Assembly (NCBI GenBank): GCA_027039465.1
Contig: JALWEA010000268.1
Location: 1 to 12,020 of the forward strand
Length of the DNA: 12,020 bases
Direction: 5' to 3'
Source of the DNA: Calditrichia bacterium
Lineage (GTDB): Bacteria; Calditrichota; Calditrichia; Calditrichales; Calditrichaceae
In this document: piece after piece, positions 1-6,992 of the stretch
How the letters are laid out: the number at the start of each line of letters is the position of its first letter
Numbering within the stretch: position 1 is the stretch's first letter
The notes under the pieces: model-generated
Databases searched by the model: none
Seen by the model: the letters and a program-made list of their open reading frames with translations, nothing else
Told to the model about the DNA's origin: nothing
Program-made: the position numbers and the translations under genes

Positions 1-665
1 CGGCTTTCATGGAAGGTGAACCGGATCAGGTTGGCGGCGGCACGATTGAATTGGTCGATCGGGATTACATTTATTGGGCCGAACCTCCGGAAAAGGAAGA
101 AGCCGGAACGCCCAATGTAGTCGGTGCTTTGGCCATGGCCAAGGCCTTAACGGTCATGGATGAAATCGGTATGGATAAGATTGCCGAGCATGAAATGGAA
201 TTGACTACGTACGCTCTGGAAAAGCTGCATCAATTACCCGGCATTACGGTTTACGGCCCCGAAGACTATTCAAATGTGGAAAATCGCTTAGGTGTTATCA
301 GCTTAAATGTGGACGGGCTTTCCCATGCGTATGTCGCTTCGATTTTGAATTACGAATATGCCATCGGCGTTCGTAACGGCTGCTTTTGCGCACATCCTTA
401 TTTAAAGAAACTTTTACATATTTCGCCCGAAGAAGACAAGGCTTTGCAAGAGCGCGTTTTAAATCATGATCGCAGCGATATTCCGGGAGCCCTTCGTATG
501 AGTTTCGGTATGTACAACGGTAAAGAAGATGTGGACGCATTTGTGGAAGCTTTGGCCAATATTGAAAAAGGTGAAATCAAAGCGGAATATGAATTGAATA
601 AGCGAACGGGTGAATATCATCCTAAAGATTTTGATTTTGAATTTGACAAATATTTTGTATTGTAA
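1..665 (+). CDS. class V PLP-dependent aminotransferase / cysteine desulfurase-like protein, C-terminal part
   Basis: The reading frame is open from the left edge, so the N-terminal part, including the PLP-binding lysine, lies outside the window; the ATG at 9 is internal. Features typical of the SufS/class V aminotransferase family are visible: a GGGTI segment followed by a YWAEPPEKEEAGTPNVVGA stretch (substrate/PLP region), then RNGCFCAHPY, where SufS-type enzymes carry the catalytic Cys loop (here two Cys, codons at 381 and 387), and a C-terminal LRMSFGMYNGKEDVDAFVEAL segment matching the family's closing R-x-S-x-x-x-YN helix. Such enzymes act on cysteine, selenocysteine or related amino acids in the cytoplasm. 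The visible C-terminus runs about 20 residues past the last family helix as an acidic/aromatic tail. The alaX-like gene follows after 61 bp on the same strand, so co-transcription is plausible. Exact substrate cannot be told from this fragment. Confidence 0.88.
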   Translation, partial: AFMEGEPDQVGGGTIELVDRDYIYWAEPPEKEEAGTPNVVGALAMAKALTVMDEIGMDKIAEHEMELTTYALEKLHQLPGITVYGPEDYSNVENRLGVISLNVDGLSHAYVASILNYEYAIGVRNGCFCAHPYLKKLLHISPEEDKALQERVLNHDRSDIPGALRMSFGMYNGKEDVDAFVEALANIEKGEIKAEYELNKRTGEYHPKDFDFEFDKYFVL

Positions 666-726
666 ACAGGACAATTCGGGCCAATACGAATTTAATAACG
701 GGACTTTTTGCGGAGACGCATAATTA

Positions 727-1905
727 ATGACAGCGAAAATCTATTACCAGGACGCTTATGCGCGAACAATAAACGCCAAAGTACTTGATCATAAAGAAAA
801 AAACGGCGAGCATTGGCTGCTATTGGATCAAACCGTTTTTTATCCGGGCGGCGGCGGGCAGCTTCCGGACAAAGGCCTGATCTCAGGGAAGCCGTTATTG
901 GAAATTCGTGAAAAAGAAGGAAACATTTGGCACAAAGTTGATTTATCCGAAGAACAAGCGCCCGTAAATTCCGAAGTTCATTTGCAACTGGATTGGCCCT
1001 ATCGATATTATCAAATGCAGCAACACACCGGCCAGCATTTGCTTTCCGCGCTTTTACATAAACACGGTTATCCTACCGTTTCCGTCCATTTAGGCGAAGT
1101 CCACACGTTAATCGAAGTGGAAGGAACCTTACCGGAAAACACGTTGCTGCGTCAGTTGGAAAATAGAGCGCAACAATACATTGCCATGGCTTTACCCGTA
1201 AAGATCCACTATGTGGCGCGGGAAGATGTTGATCGGTTTGAGTTACGGCGCCCTCCCAAAGAATTATCAACCTTGCGCATTGTGGAAATCGATGCCTTTG
1301 ATTTTTCCGCTTGCGGCGGCGTGCATGTGGCCAATACGGCCGAAATCGGGCTCGTTAAAATTTTAGGCAGCGAACGCATCCGCGGACATATCCGTATTAA
1401 AGCGGTAATCGGGCAGCGTGCCTTTGATTATTTCGATGAATTGCATCAGGTTAATTTGCTTCTGCGGGAAAAATTGAATACCGATCATTTGCAGTTCAAC
1501 AGCCGAATTTCCCAAATGCAGGAAGAGATAAGTTACCTGAAAAAATTGGCCAAATTTTACGACAAATACTTTGTTCAATACGAAAGCGCGCGCTTAGCCA
1601 AGGAAACAAAAGATATTTTAATTGTTCACAAATTGGAGTATGGCGAACAGAACGATGCGGCGGAAATCGCCAAAAAATTAAGCGGCGATTTCGGGAAGGT
1701 TGCGTTCCTTCAATTCGATCGTCGTTTTTACTTGTCATCGCCCGATCCCGAGATTTTGGACACGATTAAATTTCTGAAAGAAAACGCCGATTCTTTGGAA
1801 ATCAAAGGCGGCGGGCCGCAAGGGTTTTGCCAAGGGATGATGAATAAAAATAATTCGGATGAAATTGCCGAAACAATCCGGCGATTTTTGCGTCGTAAAT
1901 CATAA
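727..1905 (+). CDS. alaX: AlaX-type alanyl-tRNA editing hydrolase, long form with DHHA1-like C-terminus
   Basis: Free-standing relative of the AlaRS editing domain, expected to hydrolyse Ser-tRNA(Ala) or Gly-tRNA(Ala) in the cytoplasm. The 392-residue protein has an N-terminal beta-barrel segment with the TVFYPGGGGQLPDKG motif (residues 36-50), the zinc/catalytic HTGQH motif (H100, H104) and the second zinc motif CGGVH (C196, H200) in the tRNA_SAD segment. A helical, probably coiled-coil stretch follows at about 240-290, then a DHHA1-like domain ending in GGGPQGFCQG (361-370), the glycine-rich motif found at the end of AlaRS. There is no aminoacylation domain, so it is not AlaRS. This is the long AlaX architecture. 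The start ATG is preceded by GGAG at 712-715, 11 nt upstream. The gene lies 61 bp downstream of the aminotransferase fragment. Family assignment is firm; which mischarged tRNA it prefers is inferred. Confidence 0.93.
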   Translation: MTAKIYYQDAYARTINAKVLDHKEKNGEHWLLLDQTVFYPGGGGQLPDKGLISGKPLLEIREKEGNIWHKVDLSEEQAPVNSEVHLQLDWPYRYYQMQQHTGQHLLSALLHKHGYPTVSVHLGEVHTLIEVEGTLPENTLLRQLENRAQQYIAMALPVKIHYVAREDVDRFELRRPPKELSTLRIVEIDAFDFSACGGVHVANTAEIGLVKILGSERIRGHIRIKAVIGQRAFDYFDELHQVNLLLREKLNTDHLQFNSRISQMQEEISYLKKLAKFYDKYFVQYESARLAKETKDILIVHKLEYGEQNDAAEIAKKLSGDFGKVAFLQFDRRFYLSSPDPEILDTIKFLKENADSLEIKGGGPQGFCQGMMNKNNSDEIAETIRRFLRRKS

Positions 1906-2064
1906 ACAGCGTGGGCGCAACTTCAATCCGGGCGGCTACGAATGAATTCGCAAAAAAAATTTAATTTATCTAAAGGCGATTCATATTCCGCAATTCAGGA
2001 TTAATTGTTCGGTTAAATGGGTTAAAAAAGAAAGAATAATTATTTTATTCAGGGAGATCAAGTT
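1906..2064. other. intergenic region upstream of the DUF/SatD pair
   Basis: No gene or convincing terminator is visible in these 159 bases. A short, weak inverted repeat (CGAA/TTCG) near 1938-1950 is followed by A's rather than T's on the plus strand, so it does not look like a terminator for alaX. The right half is very AT-rich, as expected for a promoter, but no clear -35/-10 pair can be picked. The ribosome site of the next gene, AGGGAGA, is at 2051-2057, 7 nt before its ATG. Confidence 0.5.
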
Positions 2065-2613
2065 ATGAGTGGCATTAAAGGTGTGGTTCTATTAACACGC
2101 TTGAAATATGTGGAATCCAATTACGGCAAAGACGGGTTAAAACAATTTTTGGATAAATTGGACGTTGACAAGGATAGTCCGCTGTTTCAGCCGGTGATTA
2201 TTTCCAAAGACTATTCGGAAGATCTGTTACAGGATATCGACAAGGTTTTGCTGAAAGAATATTTTAATGATGATGTAAATAAATTTTATGAATTAGGTGC
2301 CTGGAACGCACATCATTTATTACCGACCTATTTTCAAATTTACATTGATGAAAAAAATCCGGGTGGATTTATCGAACAAATGGCACGGTTGCGCCCCCAT
2401 TTGGTTGGCCTTGGCGAAACGTTAGTCAGTGCGATTGAACCTAATCAATATTTGGTACGTATTAACTACGGCCAGCCTTATCCCGAAAGCGCACGGTTAA
2501 GCGAATTGGGATTTATGGAAGAGGGCGTACGAATGTGCGGCGCCAAACAGGTAAAATCAAAAGTCGAGGAAAAAGACGAAACCTCGGTTGAATATCAAAT
2601 CGAATGGAAATAG
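2065..2613 (+). CDS. unknown protein with a V4R/DUF2378-like layout
   Basis: A 182-residue soluble protein of unknown function, with no signal peptide or membrane segment. It starts with a KGVVLLTRLKYVESNYGKDG segment and later has YELGAWNAHHLLPTYFQIY and a C-terminal run LSELGFMEEGVRMCGAKQV..VEYQIEW. This order (G-x-x-hydrophobic start, a central LG segment, then a small C-terminal domain ending in a Cys-Gly turn and a terminal E-Y-x-I-x-W strand) resembles DUF2378/TIGR02265 and V4R/heme-NO-binding-like small ligand domains. That resemblance is from memory of the pattern and is tentative. A strong Shine-Dalgarno (AGGGAGA) sits 7 nt before the ATG. The SatD-family gene begins only 3 nt after its stop, so the two are almost certainly co-transcribed and may work together. 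Confidence 0.8.
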   Translation: MSGIKGVVLLTRLKYVESNYGKDGLKQFLDKLDVDKDSPLFQPVIISKDYSEDLLQDIDKVLLKEYFNDDVNKFYELGAWNAHHLLPTYFQIYIDEKNPGGFIEQMARLRPHLVGLGETLVSAIEPNQYLVRINYGQPYPESARLSELGFMEEGVRMCGAKQVKSKVEEKDETSVEYQIEWK

Positions 2614-2616
2614 ACC

Positions 2617-3294
2617 ATGCATCCTTTAACTGTCATTAACGGCGATATCAAAGCATCCCGTAAAATGCGTCGAATGGAACGCTACGAATGGCAGTTGTTT
2701 CTCAAATCGTCCATTGTGCAATTGAATGAACAATACAGCGATGAGATTGATGTCCCTTTTATGATTACCAAAGGCGACGAATTTCAAGGCGTATTGAAAC
2801 ATTTGGCAGATGTCAATAAAATTATTTGTAAATTCGAACAGCTTACCTACCCGCTGCAAGTTCGTTTTGGCGTTGGTTACGGAAACATTCAAAAAATGGG
2901 CAGTCAAATCACTATCGAGATGGATGGCCCCGCATTTCATCGGGCCTCGAAAGCTTTAAATATCGCCAAGCAAAAGAAACGGGTCGTTTGGTTTAATACG
3001 GCTGCCCAGGAATTTGATCTAACCGTGAATACAATCTATTTGCTTATTTTTGCCATTAAGAAAAAATGGAGCAAAAGAAGTTTTAATCGTTATTGGAAAT
3101 ACAAAGAATTCGGAACTTATGAACGGGTGGCCCAAGCCGAAGGCGTTACGCCGCAGGCTGTGTGGGATTCTTTGCGCAATGCGCATGCCACGGAAGTGAT
3201 TGAGGCGGAACAGATGTTGGAGCGTATTTTCCGCAAGCGCGATCAGGATATGCAATTGGTTACTAATGTCGATAAATTCGATTCATTAGTCTGA
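2617..3294 (+). CDS. SatD-family protein with C-terminal helix-turn-helix-like region
   Basis: A 225-residue protein matching the SatD family (named after a Streptococcus acid-tolerance locus; molecular role unknown). Visible family blocks: VINGDIKASR near the start (residues 6-15), FMITKGDEFQG (48-58), FGVGYGNI (84-91) and EMDGPAFHRASKA (101-113). The KGDEFQG block and the surrounding alpha/beta order recall the palm fold of GGDEF and nucleotide cyclases, but catalysis is not established. Residues about 155-190 (YKEFGTYERVAQAEGVTPQAVWDSL) look like a helix-turn-helix, as in other SatD proteins, suggesting a regulator with a ligand-sensing N-terminal domain. The gene is 3 nt downstream of the V4R/DUF2378-like gene. 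Its last 32 bases overlap the 3' end of the opposing CPBP protease gene. The membrane partner often seen next to satD in Firmicutes is absent here. Confidence 0.85.
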   Translation: MHPLTVINGDIKASRKMRRMERYEWQLFLKSSIVQLNEQYSDEIDVPFMITKGDEFQGVLKHLADVNKIICKFEQLTYPLQVRFGVGYGNIQKMGSQITIEMDGPAFHRASKALNIAKQKKRVVWFNTAAQEFDLTVNTIYLLIFAIKKKWSKRSFNRYWKYKEFGTYERVAQAEGVTPQAVWDSLRNAHATEVIEAEQMLERIFRKRDQDMQLVTNVDKFDSLV

Positions 3295-4072
3295 TCGAAT
3301 ACACTAACAGCACCAAAGCGACCAGCGTTAAAATAGGATTTACGTGCCCCTTCCATTCATACCAATGCACAAAGGGACTATCTTCATTTATGTTAATAAA
3401 AATCACCCCGATTAAATTGTAAGTACCGTGCACAATCATGGACGGCCAAATGGAATCGGCGCGCCAGGCGACAAAACCGATGATAATTCCCACGATAAAA
3501 ATCTGAATAGCCCAGTAGGGATTTTGATGCACCAAAGTCCATGCAATGGATGTTAACAAAACCGCTCTTGTGACATCGCCCTTGTGTTCCAATGAGGTTT
3601 GCAAAAAACCTCTGAATAAAAATTCTTCGGAAAATGCGGCCACAATAACCGCACCGGTAATAATTTCAATCCATTCCAAAGGCGTATTGGCTTTTAACGG
3701 AAGCAGCATTTGAGCCAGCCAATCCGGCGAGGGAATGATAATTTGTACTAAGCGATCCAGTTCGTCGCCGACCACGGAAAGGGCGATTCCGGCAAGCAAA
3801 CTAACCCAAAGCATGGCCGATGGGACGCCGTTTAAACGAAAAACCTTACGAATGGAATAACCTTTTATGAAGGCATAAATCAAAGGAATAATCAAAAACA
3901 GCACACCGCCGAAGATGTATATAAAACGTGCATTGTTCATCATCTCCACAGGGTCTTGCGCACCGCTCACCATTCCGTAGATAAAAACCAAAAGAATGAG
4001 AAAAGCGAAAGCAACCAGCACAACAACCAAAGCTTCCAAAGGTTCCGGATATTGCTTCTTCCCGTTCATCAT
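3263..4072 (-). CDS. CPBP-family (CAAX/Abi) intramembrane metalloprotease
   Basis: A polytopic membrane protein of up to 269 residues with about seven to eight hydrophobic segments (first at residues 13-35, then 50-70, 85-102 and several from 135 onward). The family's catalytic motifs are present: EEFLFR (E149, E150, R154), a histidine at the end of a helix (H182 in AWTLVHQ, with W in place of the usual F four residues before it) and HGTYN (H215, N219). Such proteases cleave or process membrane or prenylated substrates; the substrate here is unknown. The start is ambiguous between two adjacent ATGs: AAGGAAGG at 4077-4084 lies 4 nt before the first and 7 nt before the second (4069), and the second spacing is better. 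It is the last gene of the ClC-methyltransferase-protease operon, 16 bp after the methyltransferase stop. Its tail overlaps the SatD-family gene. Confidence 0.9.
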   Translation of the reverse strand: MMNGKKQYPEPLEALVVVLVAFAFLILLVFIYGMVSGAQDPVEMMNNARFIYIFGGVLFLIIPLIYAFIKGYSIRKVFRLNGVPSAMLWVSLLAGIALSVVGDELDRLVQIIIPSPDWLAQMLLPLKANTPLEWIEIITGAVIVAAFSEEFLFRGFLQTSLEHKGDVTRAVLLTSIAWTLVHQNPYWAIQIFIVGIIIGFVAWRADSIWPSMIVHGTYNLIGVIFININEDSPFVHWYEWKGHVNPILTLVALVLLVYSIRLMNRIYRH

Positions 4073-4076
4073 TTAA

Positions 4077-4084
4077 CCTTCCTT
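4077..4084 (-). promoter_or_regulatory. Shine-Dalgarno site of the CPBP protease gene
   Basis: AAGGAAGG on the minus strand, inside the 16-bp gap after the methyltransferase stop. It is followed by two tandem ATG codons at 4 and 7 nt, so initiation probably uses the second ATG (4069). Confidence 0.7.
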
Positions 4085-4088
4085 AACA

Positions 4089-4874
4089 TCATGCGGATTT
4101 TAATGCCGTAAACTGGTAAAGGAACAAAGAAACGGCAATAGCCAAATTCAGGGATTCACCATTGCCAAATTTCGGAATCGTTAGTTTTTGATCACACATT
4201 CGCATAACTTCTTCGGAGAGGCCGTGAGCCTCGGATCCGAAGGCCAACATATATTTAGCGCCAGATTTACTTTTGAATTCCGGCAACGGTTTCCCCTGAT
4301 GCACGGTCGTTCCGATGAGTCGGTAACCGTTTTGGGACTTTATTTTTTTTAATGCTTCCAAAGAGACATTTTCAACGACTTTAACCTGTGCAATGGTTCC
4401 CGCACTAGCCCTGACCACTTTAGGTTGGTACGGATCGAGAGAGGTGCTGCCTAGTAAGATTACCGGCCAGCCAAACCACGAGGCCGTGCGTAAAATCGTA
4501 CCGAAATTTCCGGGATCACTGATCTGTTCCAGAAAAATAAGCCTATCCGGCAACGATAAATTTTGTAAAGAGACCTGCGGCAAACGGGCAACCAGTGCAA
4601 TCCCCTGCGGCGTCTTTTCGTCGCTGATGTACGAAAATTCCGCAGAGCTCAGGGTAAAAACAGCTTCACCGTTAAAAGCGGGTAGCCGATTAATCAGCGC
4701 CATCTGCTGTTTTTCGACCAATAAATATTTCGGTTCGATGGTTTTCGAAGATAAGGCAAGGCTAACCGCACGTAAACCGCTGATTACAAACAGACCGTAC
4801 GAATGCCGAAATTTTTTTTGTTTTAATTGGCGCACCTGCTTCAGGAGCTTTTTGGAGATCGGTCTAATCATCAT
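4089..4874 (-). CDS. TrmH/SpoU-family RNA 2'-O-ribose methyltransferase
   Basis: SAM-dependent SPOUT methyltransferase of 261 residues, expected to methylate a ribose 2'-OH in rRNA or tRNA. The N-terminal third (about 10-100) has the L7Ae-like substrate-binding layout (FVISGLRAVSLAL, then YISDEKTPQGIALVAR). The C-terminal domain carries the three SpoU motifs: motif 1 LEQISDPGNFGTILRTA (N123, R129), motif 2 LAFGSEAHGLSEEV (210-223) and motif 3 LTIPKFGNGESLNLAIA (231-247, N243), which form the knotted SAM site. The layout matches 23S rRNA Gm-type SpoU enzymes, but the target nucleotide cannot be read from sequence. The start ATG overlaps the stop of the ClC gene as ATGA, with a GGAAA ribosome site upstream inside that gene, so translation is probably coupled. 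A second ATG follows immediately. Confidence 0.94.
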   Translation of the reverse strand: MMIRPISKKLLKQVRQLKQKKFRHSYGLFVISGLRAVSLALSSKTIEPKYLLVEKQQMALINRLPAFNGEAVFTLSSAEFSYISDEKTPQGIALVARLPQVSLQNLSLPDRLIFLEQISDPGNFGTILRTASWFGWPVILLGSTSLDPYQPKVVRASAGTIAQVKVVENVSLEALKKIKSQNGYRLIGTTVHQGKPLPEFKSKSGAKYMLAFGSEAHGLSEEVMRMCDQKLTIPKFGNGESLNLAIAVSLFLYQFTALKSA

Positions 4875-6733
4875 TCTCTGTTTTCCGCGGTAAACAAGCT
4901 TTCTTTAGAGTACATGCGCCAGATATCGCCTCTGAACACCATGCCGATGTAACGCATTGTTTCCTGAGATTCCACAACCGGCAGGCCTTCGGAATCGTCT
5001 ATTTCCATTTTCTGCAATGCCTCTTCGAGGGTGTTGTTTTTGTCCAGAACGAAAATATTTTCGCTCATAATATCCGTGGCAAGCAACAACGGCGCAATGG
5101 TTCGGTCAAACAGTACCGGACGCAGTTCACGTAATGAAATGGTACCGCGTACCCGATTTTCCTTATCCAAAACAGGGAAGGTCGTGTAATGCGATCGCAT
5201 AAAAATATTTAAAATTTCCTCAAACGGTGTGTATTCGTAAATAACGGGCACGTCCGTTAAAATCAAATTGGTAATTTTGTGTGCCTTTAAAATTTCAACA
5301 TTTTTGCCGCCAACCGTTTTATTGGAAAAAGTGGATATTTTCATGGTGTAAATGGATTCTTCTTCCAATGTTTTGGCTACGATGACAGCCGCCACCGTAC
5401 CCAACATGAGGGGCAAGATAATTCGATAATCCCCCGTCACTTCAAAGATCATAATCAAAGCCGTTAAAGGCGCGTGAATGGTTCCCGCAATGATGACCCC
5501 CATGCCGACAAGGGCATAAGCGCCAGGCGGCGCCGTCATGCCAGGCATTAACTTTCCGGCAATATTTCCGAAGAGCGCTCCGAACATGGCACCGATAAAC
5601 AGAGACGGAGTAAATAATCCGCCGGTGCCTCCAGAACCCAAGGTGAAGGAGGTGGCGAGAATTTTTGCAACAACCAACACTGCCAAAATGGAAATTTCCG
5701 TCCTGCCGATCAGAGCCGTATGTGTAGCCGAATCATCGAATCCGTACAATTCGGGGAATTTAAAAGCAACAATACCCGTTAAAAGTCCGCCGATTGCCGG
5801 TTTAACCCAAGGTTTAAGATTGATCTTTTTTTCGAAAATATCTTCAATGCCGTAGAGCGTTTTAATAAAGATAACGGCAACGATGCCACCGGCCAAACCC
5901 ATCAGCAGATACATCCCGTATTCCGCTGGACTTTGCAAAGAGTATTCCGGAATTTGGAAGATCGGACTGGAACTGATCAGCGCTCTGGAAACCGCCGTTG
6001 CAATGACGGAAGCAACCACCATGGGCGCAAAAAATCCCAGGCTGTAATCTCCCATGATGATCTCGATGGCAAAAAGACTGCCCCCAATCGGCGCATTAAA
6101 CACGGCTGCCAAACCCGCGCCGGCGCCGCAGCCAACCAGCGTTTTTAAACGACGCTGAGAAACATGGAATAATTGGCCGATACTGGAACCGATGGCCGCT
6201 CCGATTTGAACAATGGGCCCTTCTTTTCCGGCTGAACCGCCGGAGCCGATCGTCGTTCCGGAATTAATGGATGTCAAAACGGTTACACGTTTGCGAATGT
6301 AACCGCCTTTATTGGCCACGGCATCCATAACACTTGGAATGCCGTGCCCTTTAACTTCCGGCGAAAAATAAAATGCCAACAGTCCCACGACCAAACCGCC
6401 GATCGCCGGATATAAAATACGCATGTAATCGGCAACGGCGGCATTGAAAATATGAAATCCGGCCTGCTCAAACAGGGCAAAATGCACCCCGTCAATTATG
6501 ATATTTAAAAGATAGGCACCAAAGCCGGTAAATAATCCGACCAGGCTCGCTAAAAACAACAAATACAAATCCGTGGGCGCATTGAGCTTGTAGAGCGCCC
6601 GCAGACCTTTAATTTGCCATTTACGAAATAATTGTCGCCAGCCGATGAAATGGGGCTCCACACTTTGCGAAGCCGTTGCATCCGATTGTTTTTTGTTCGA
6701 GTCCGTTGTATTTTTTGCCATTTCCTTTGCCAT
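4871..6733 (-). CDS. ClC-family chloride transporter/channel with C-terminal CBS pair
   Basis: A 620-residue membrane protein of the ClC family, mediating chloride movement (H+/Cl- exchange or a channel) across the inner membrane. After a polar N-terminal tail of about 50 residues, the hydrophobic core runs from about 55 to 455. Anion-pathway motifs: KGHGIPSVMDAV (128-139), GSAGKEGPIVQIG (166-178, gating glutamate E171), GGTGGLFTPSLFIG (368-381, F374) and a tyrosine in SIYT (Y462). Position 130 is His where E. coli ClC has the chloride-binding Ser. In the segment FAIEII the position of the E. coli proton glutamate E203 is isoleucine (I225). Two CBS domains follow at about 484-540 and 548-610, probably nucleotide-sensing. 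First gene of a three-gene operon. The ATG at 6733 has only a weak ribosome site; a second in-frame ATG four codons later is possible. Confidence 0.95.
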   Translation of the reverse strand: MAKEMAKNTTDSNKKQSDATASQSVEPHFIGWRQLFRKWQIKGLRALYKLNAPTDLYLLFLASLVGLFTGFGAYLLNIIIDGVHFALFEQAGFHIFNAAVADYMRILYPAIGGLVVGLLAFYFSPEVKGHGIPSVMDAVANKGGYIRKRVTVLTSINSGTTIGSGGSAGKEGPIVQIGAAIGSSIGQLFHVSQRRLKTLVGCGAGAGLAAVFNAPIGGSLFAIEIIMGDYSLGFFAPMVVASVIATAVSRALISSSPIFQIPEYSLQSPAEYGMYLLMGLAGGIVAVIFIKTLYGIEDIFEKKINLKPWVKPAIGGLLTGIVAFKFPELYGFDDSATHTALIGRTEISILAVLVVAKILATSFTLGSGGTGGLFTPSLFIGAMFGALFGNIAGKLMPGMTAPPGAYALVGMGVIIAGTIHAPLTALIMIFEVTGDYRIILPLMLGTVAAVIVAKTLEEESIYTMKISTFSNKTVGGKNVEILKAHKITNLILTDVPVIYEYTPFEEILNIFMRSHYTTFPVLDKENRVRGTISLRELRPVLFDRTIAPLLLATDIMSENIFVLDKNNTLEEALQKMEIDDSEGLPVVESQETMRYIGMVFRGDIWRMYSKESLFTAENRE

Positions 6734-6992
6734 CGTTTTTAAACCGTTATCTTATTTTTCGGCTTCAACCACTCATTTTTACGAATTAAAATAATTATTA
6801 CAAAAAGACCTTAATGAGAAACCTATTTTTTTGTGTAAAATTTTTAAGAACAAATCCGTCTTAAGCGGCGGATTCTATTTTTCGCATGAAAATTATGCTA
6901 CCGAAATCGACTCAATTGGAAAATCGTAAAATCCCAAAAGGTAATGTTTCTAAATTCAAGCTTCACTAAAAAGTTCCGTGAAACCTTGATGA
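6734..6992. other. AT-rich intergenic region between hisS and the ClC operon
   Basis: 259 bases without a gene. It should hold the hisS transcript end (near 6957-6988) and the promoter of the ClC operon. An 11-nt motif, GTCTTTTTGTA on the minus strand at 6799-6809, recurs upstream of hisS at 8311-8321 and may mark a promoter region in both places. A small hairpin (AATCCG at 6853-6858, CGGATT at 6869-6874) is visible without a U-run on the minus strand. No riboswitch could be recognised. Confidence 0.5.
6957..6988 (-). terminator. stem-loop just after hisS, possible transcript end
   Basis: Inverted repeat with arms CAAGCTTCAC (6957-6966) and GTGAAACCTTG (6978-6988), interrupted by one bulge, with an 11-nt loop. 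It begins 4 nt beyond the hisS stop codon. There is no U-run after it on the minus strand, so it is not a classical intrinsic terminator; it may stabilise the 3' end or act with Rho. Confidence 0.35.

Noticed and set aside
4393..4893. 166-codon open frame on the plus strand opposite the methyltransferase gene
   Set aside because: Fully antisense to a gene with all SpoU motifs, with no ribosome site or recognisable domain.
6853..6874. Hairpin AATCCG/CGGATT as the hisS terminator
   Set aside because: Only a 6-bp stem with a 10-nt loop, more than 100 nt from the hisS stop, and no U-run on the minus strand.
6734..6992. Fluoride riboswitch upstream of the ClC gene
   Set aside because: The conserved riboswitch core was not seen and the protein has the GKEGP gate of chloride-type ClCs rather than the fluoride-type signature.
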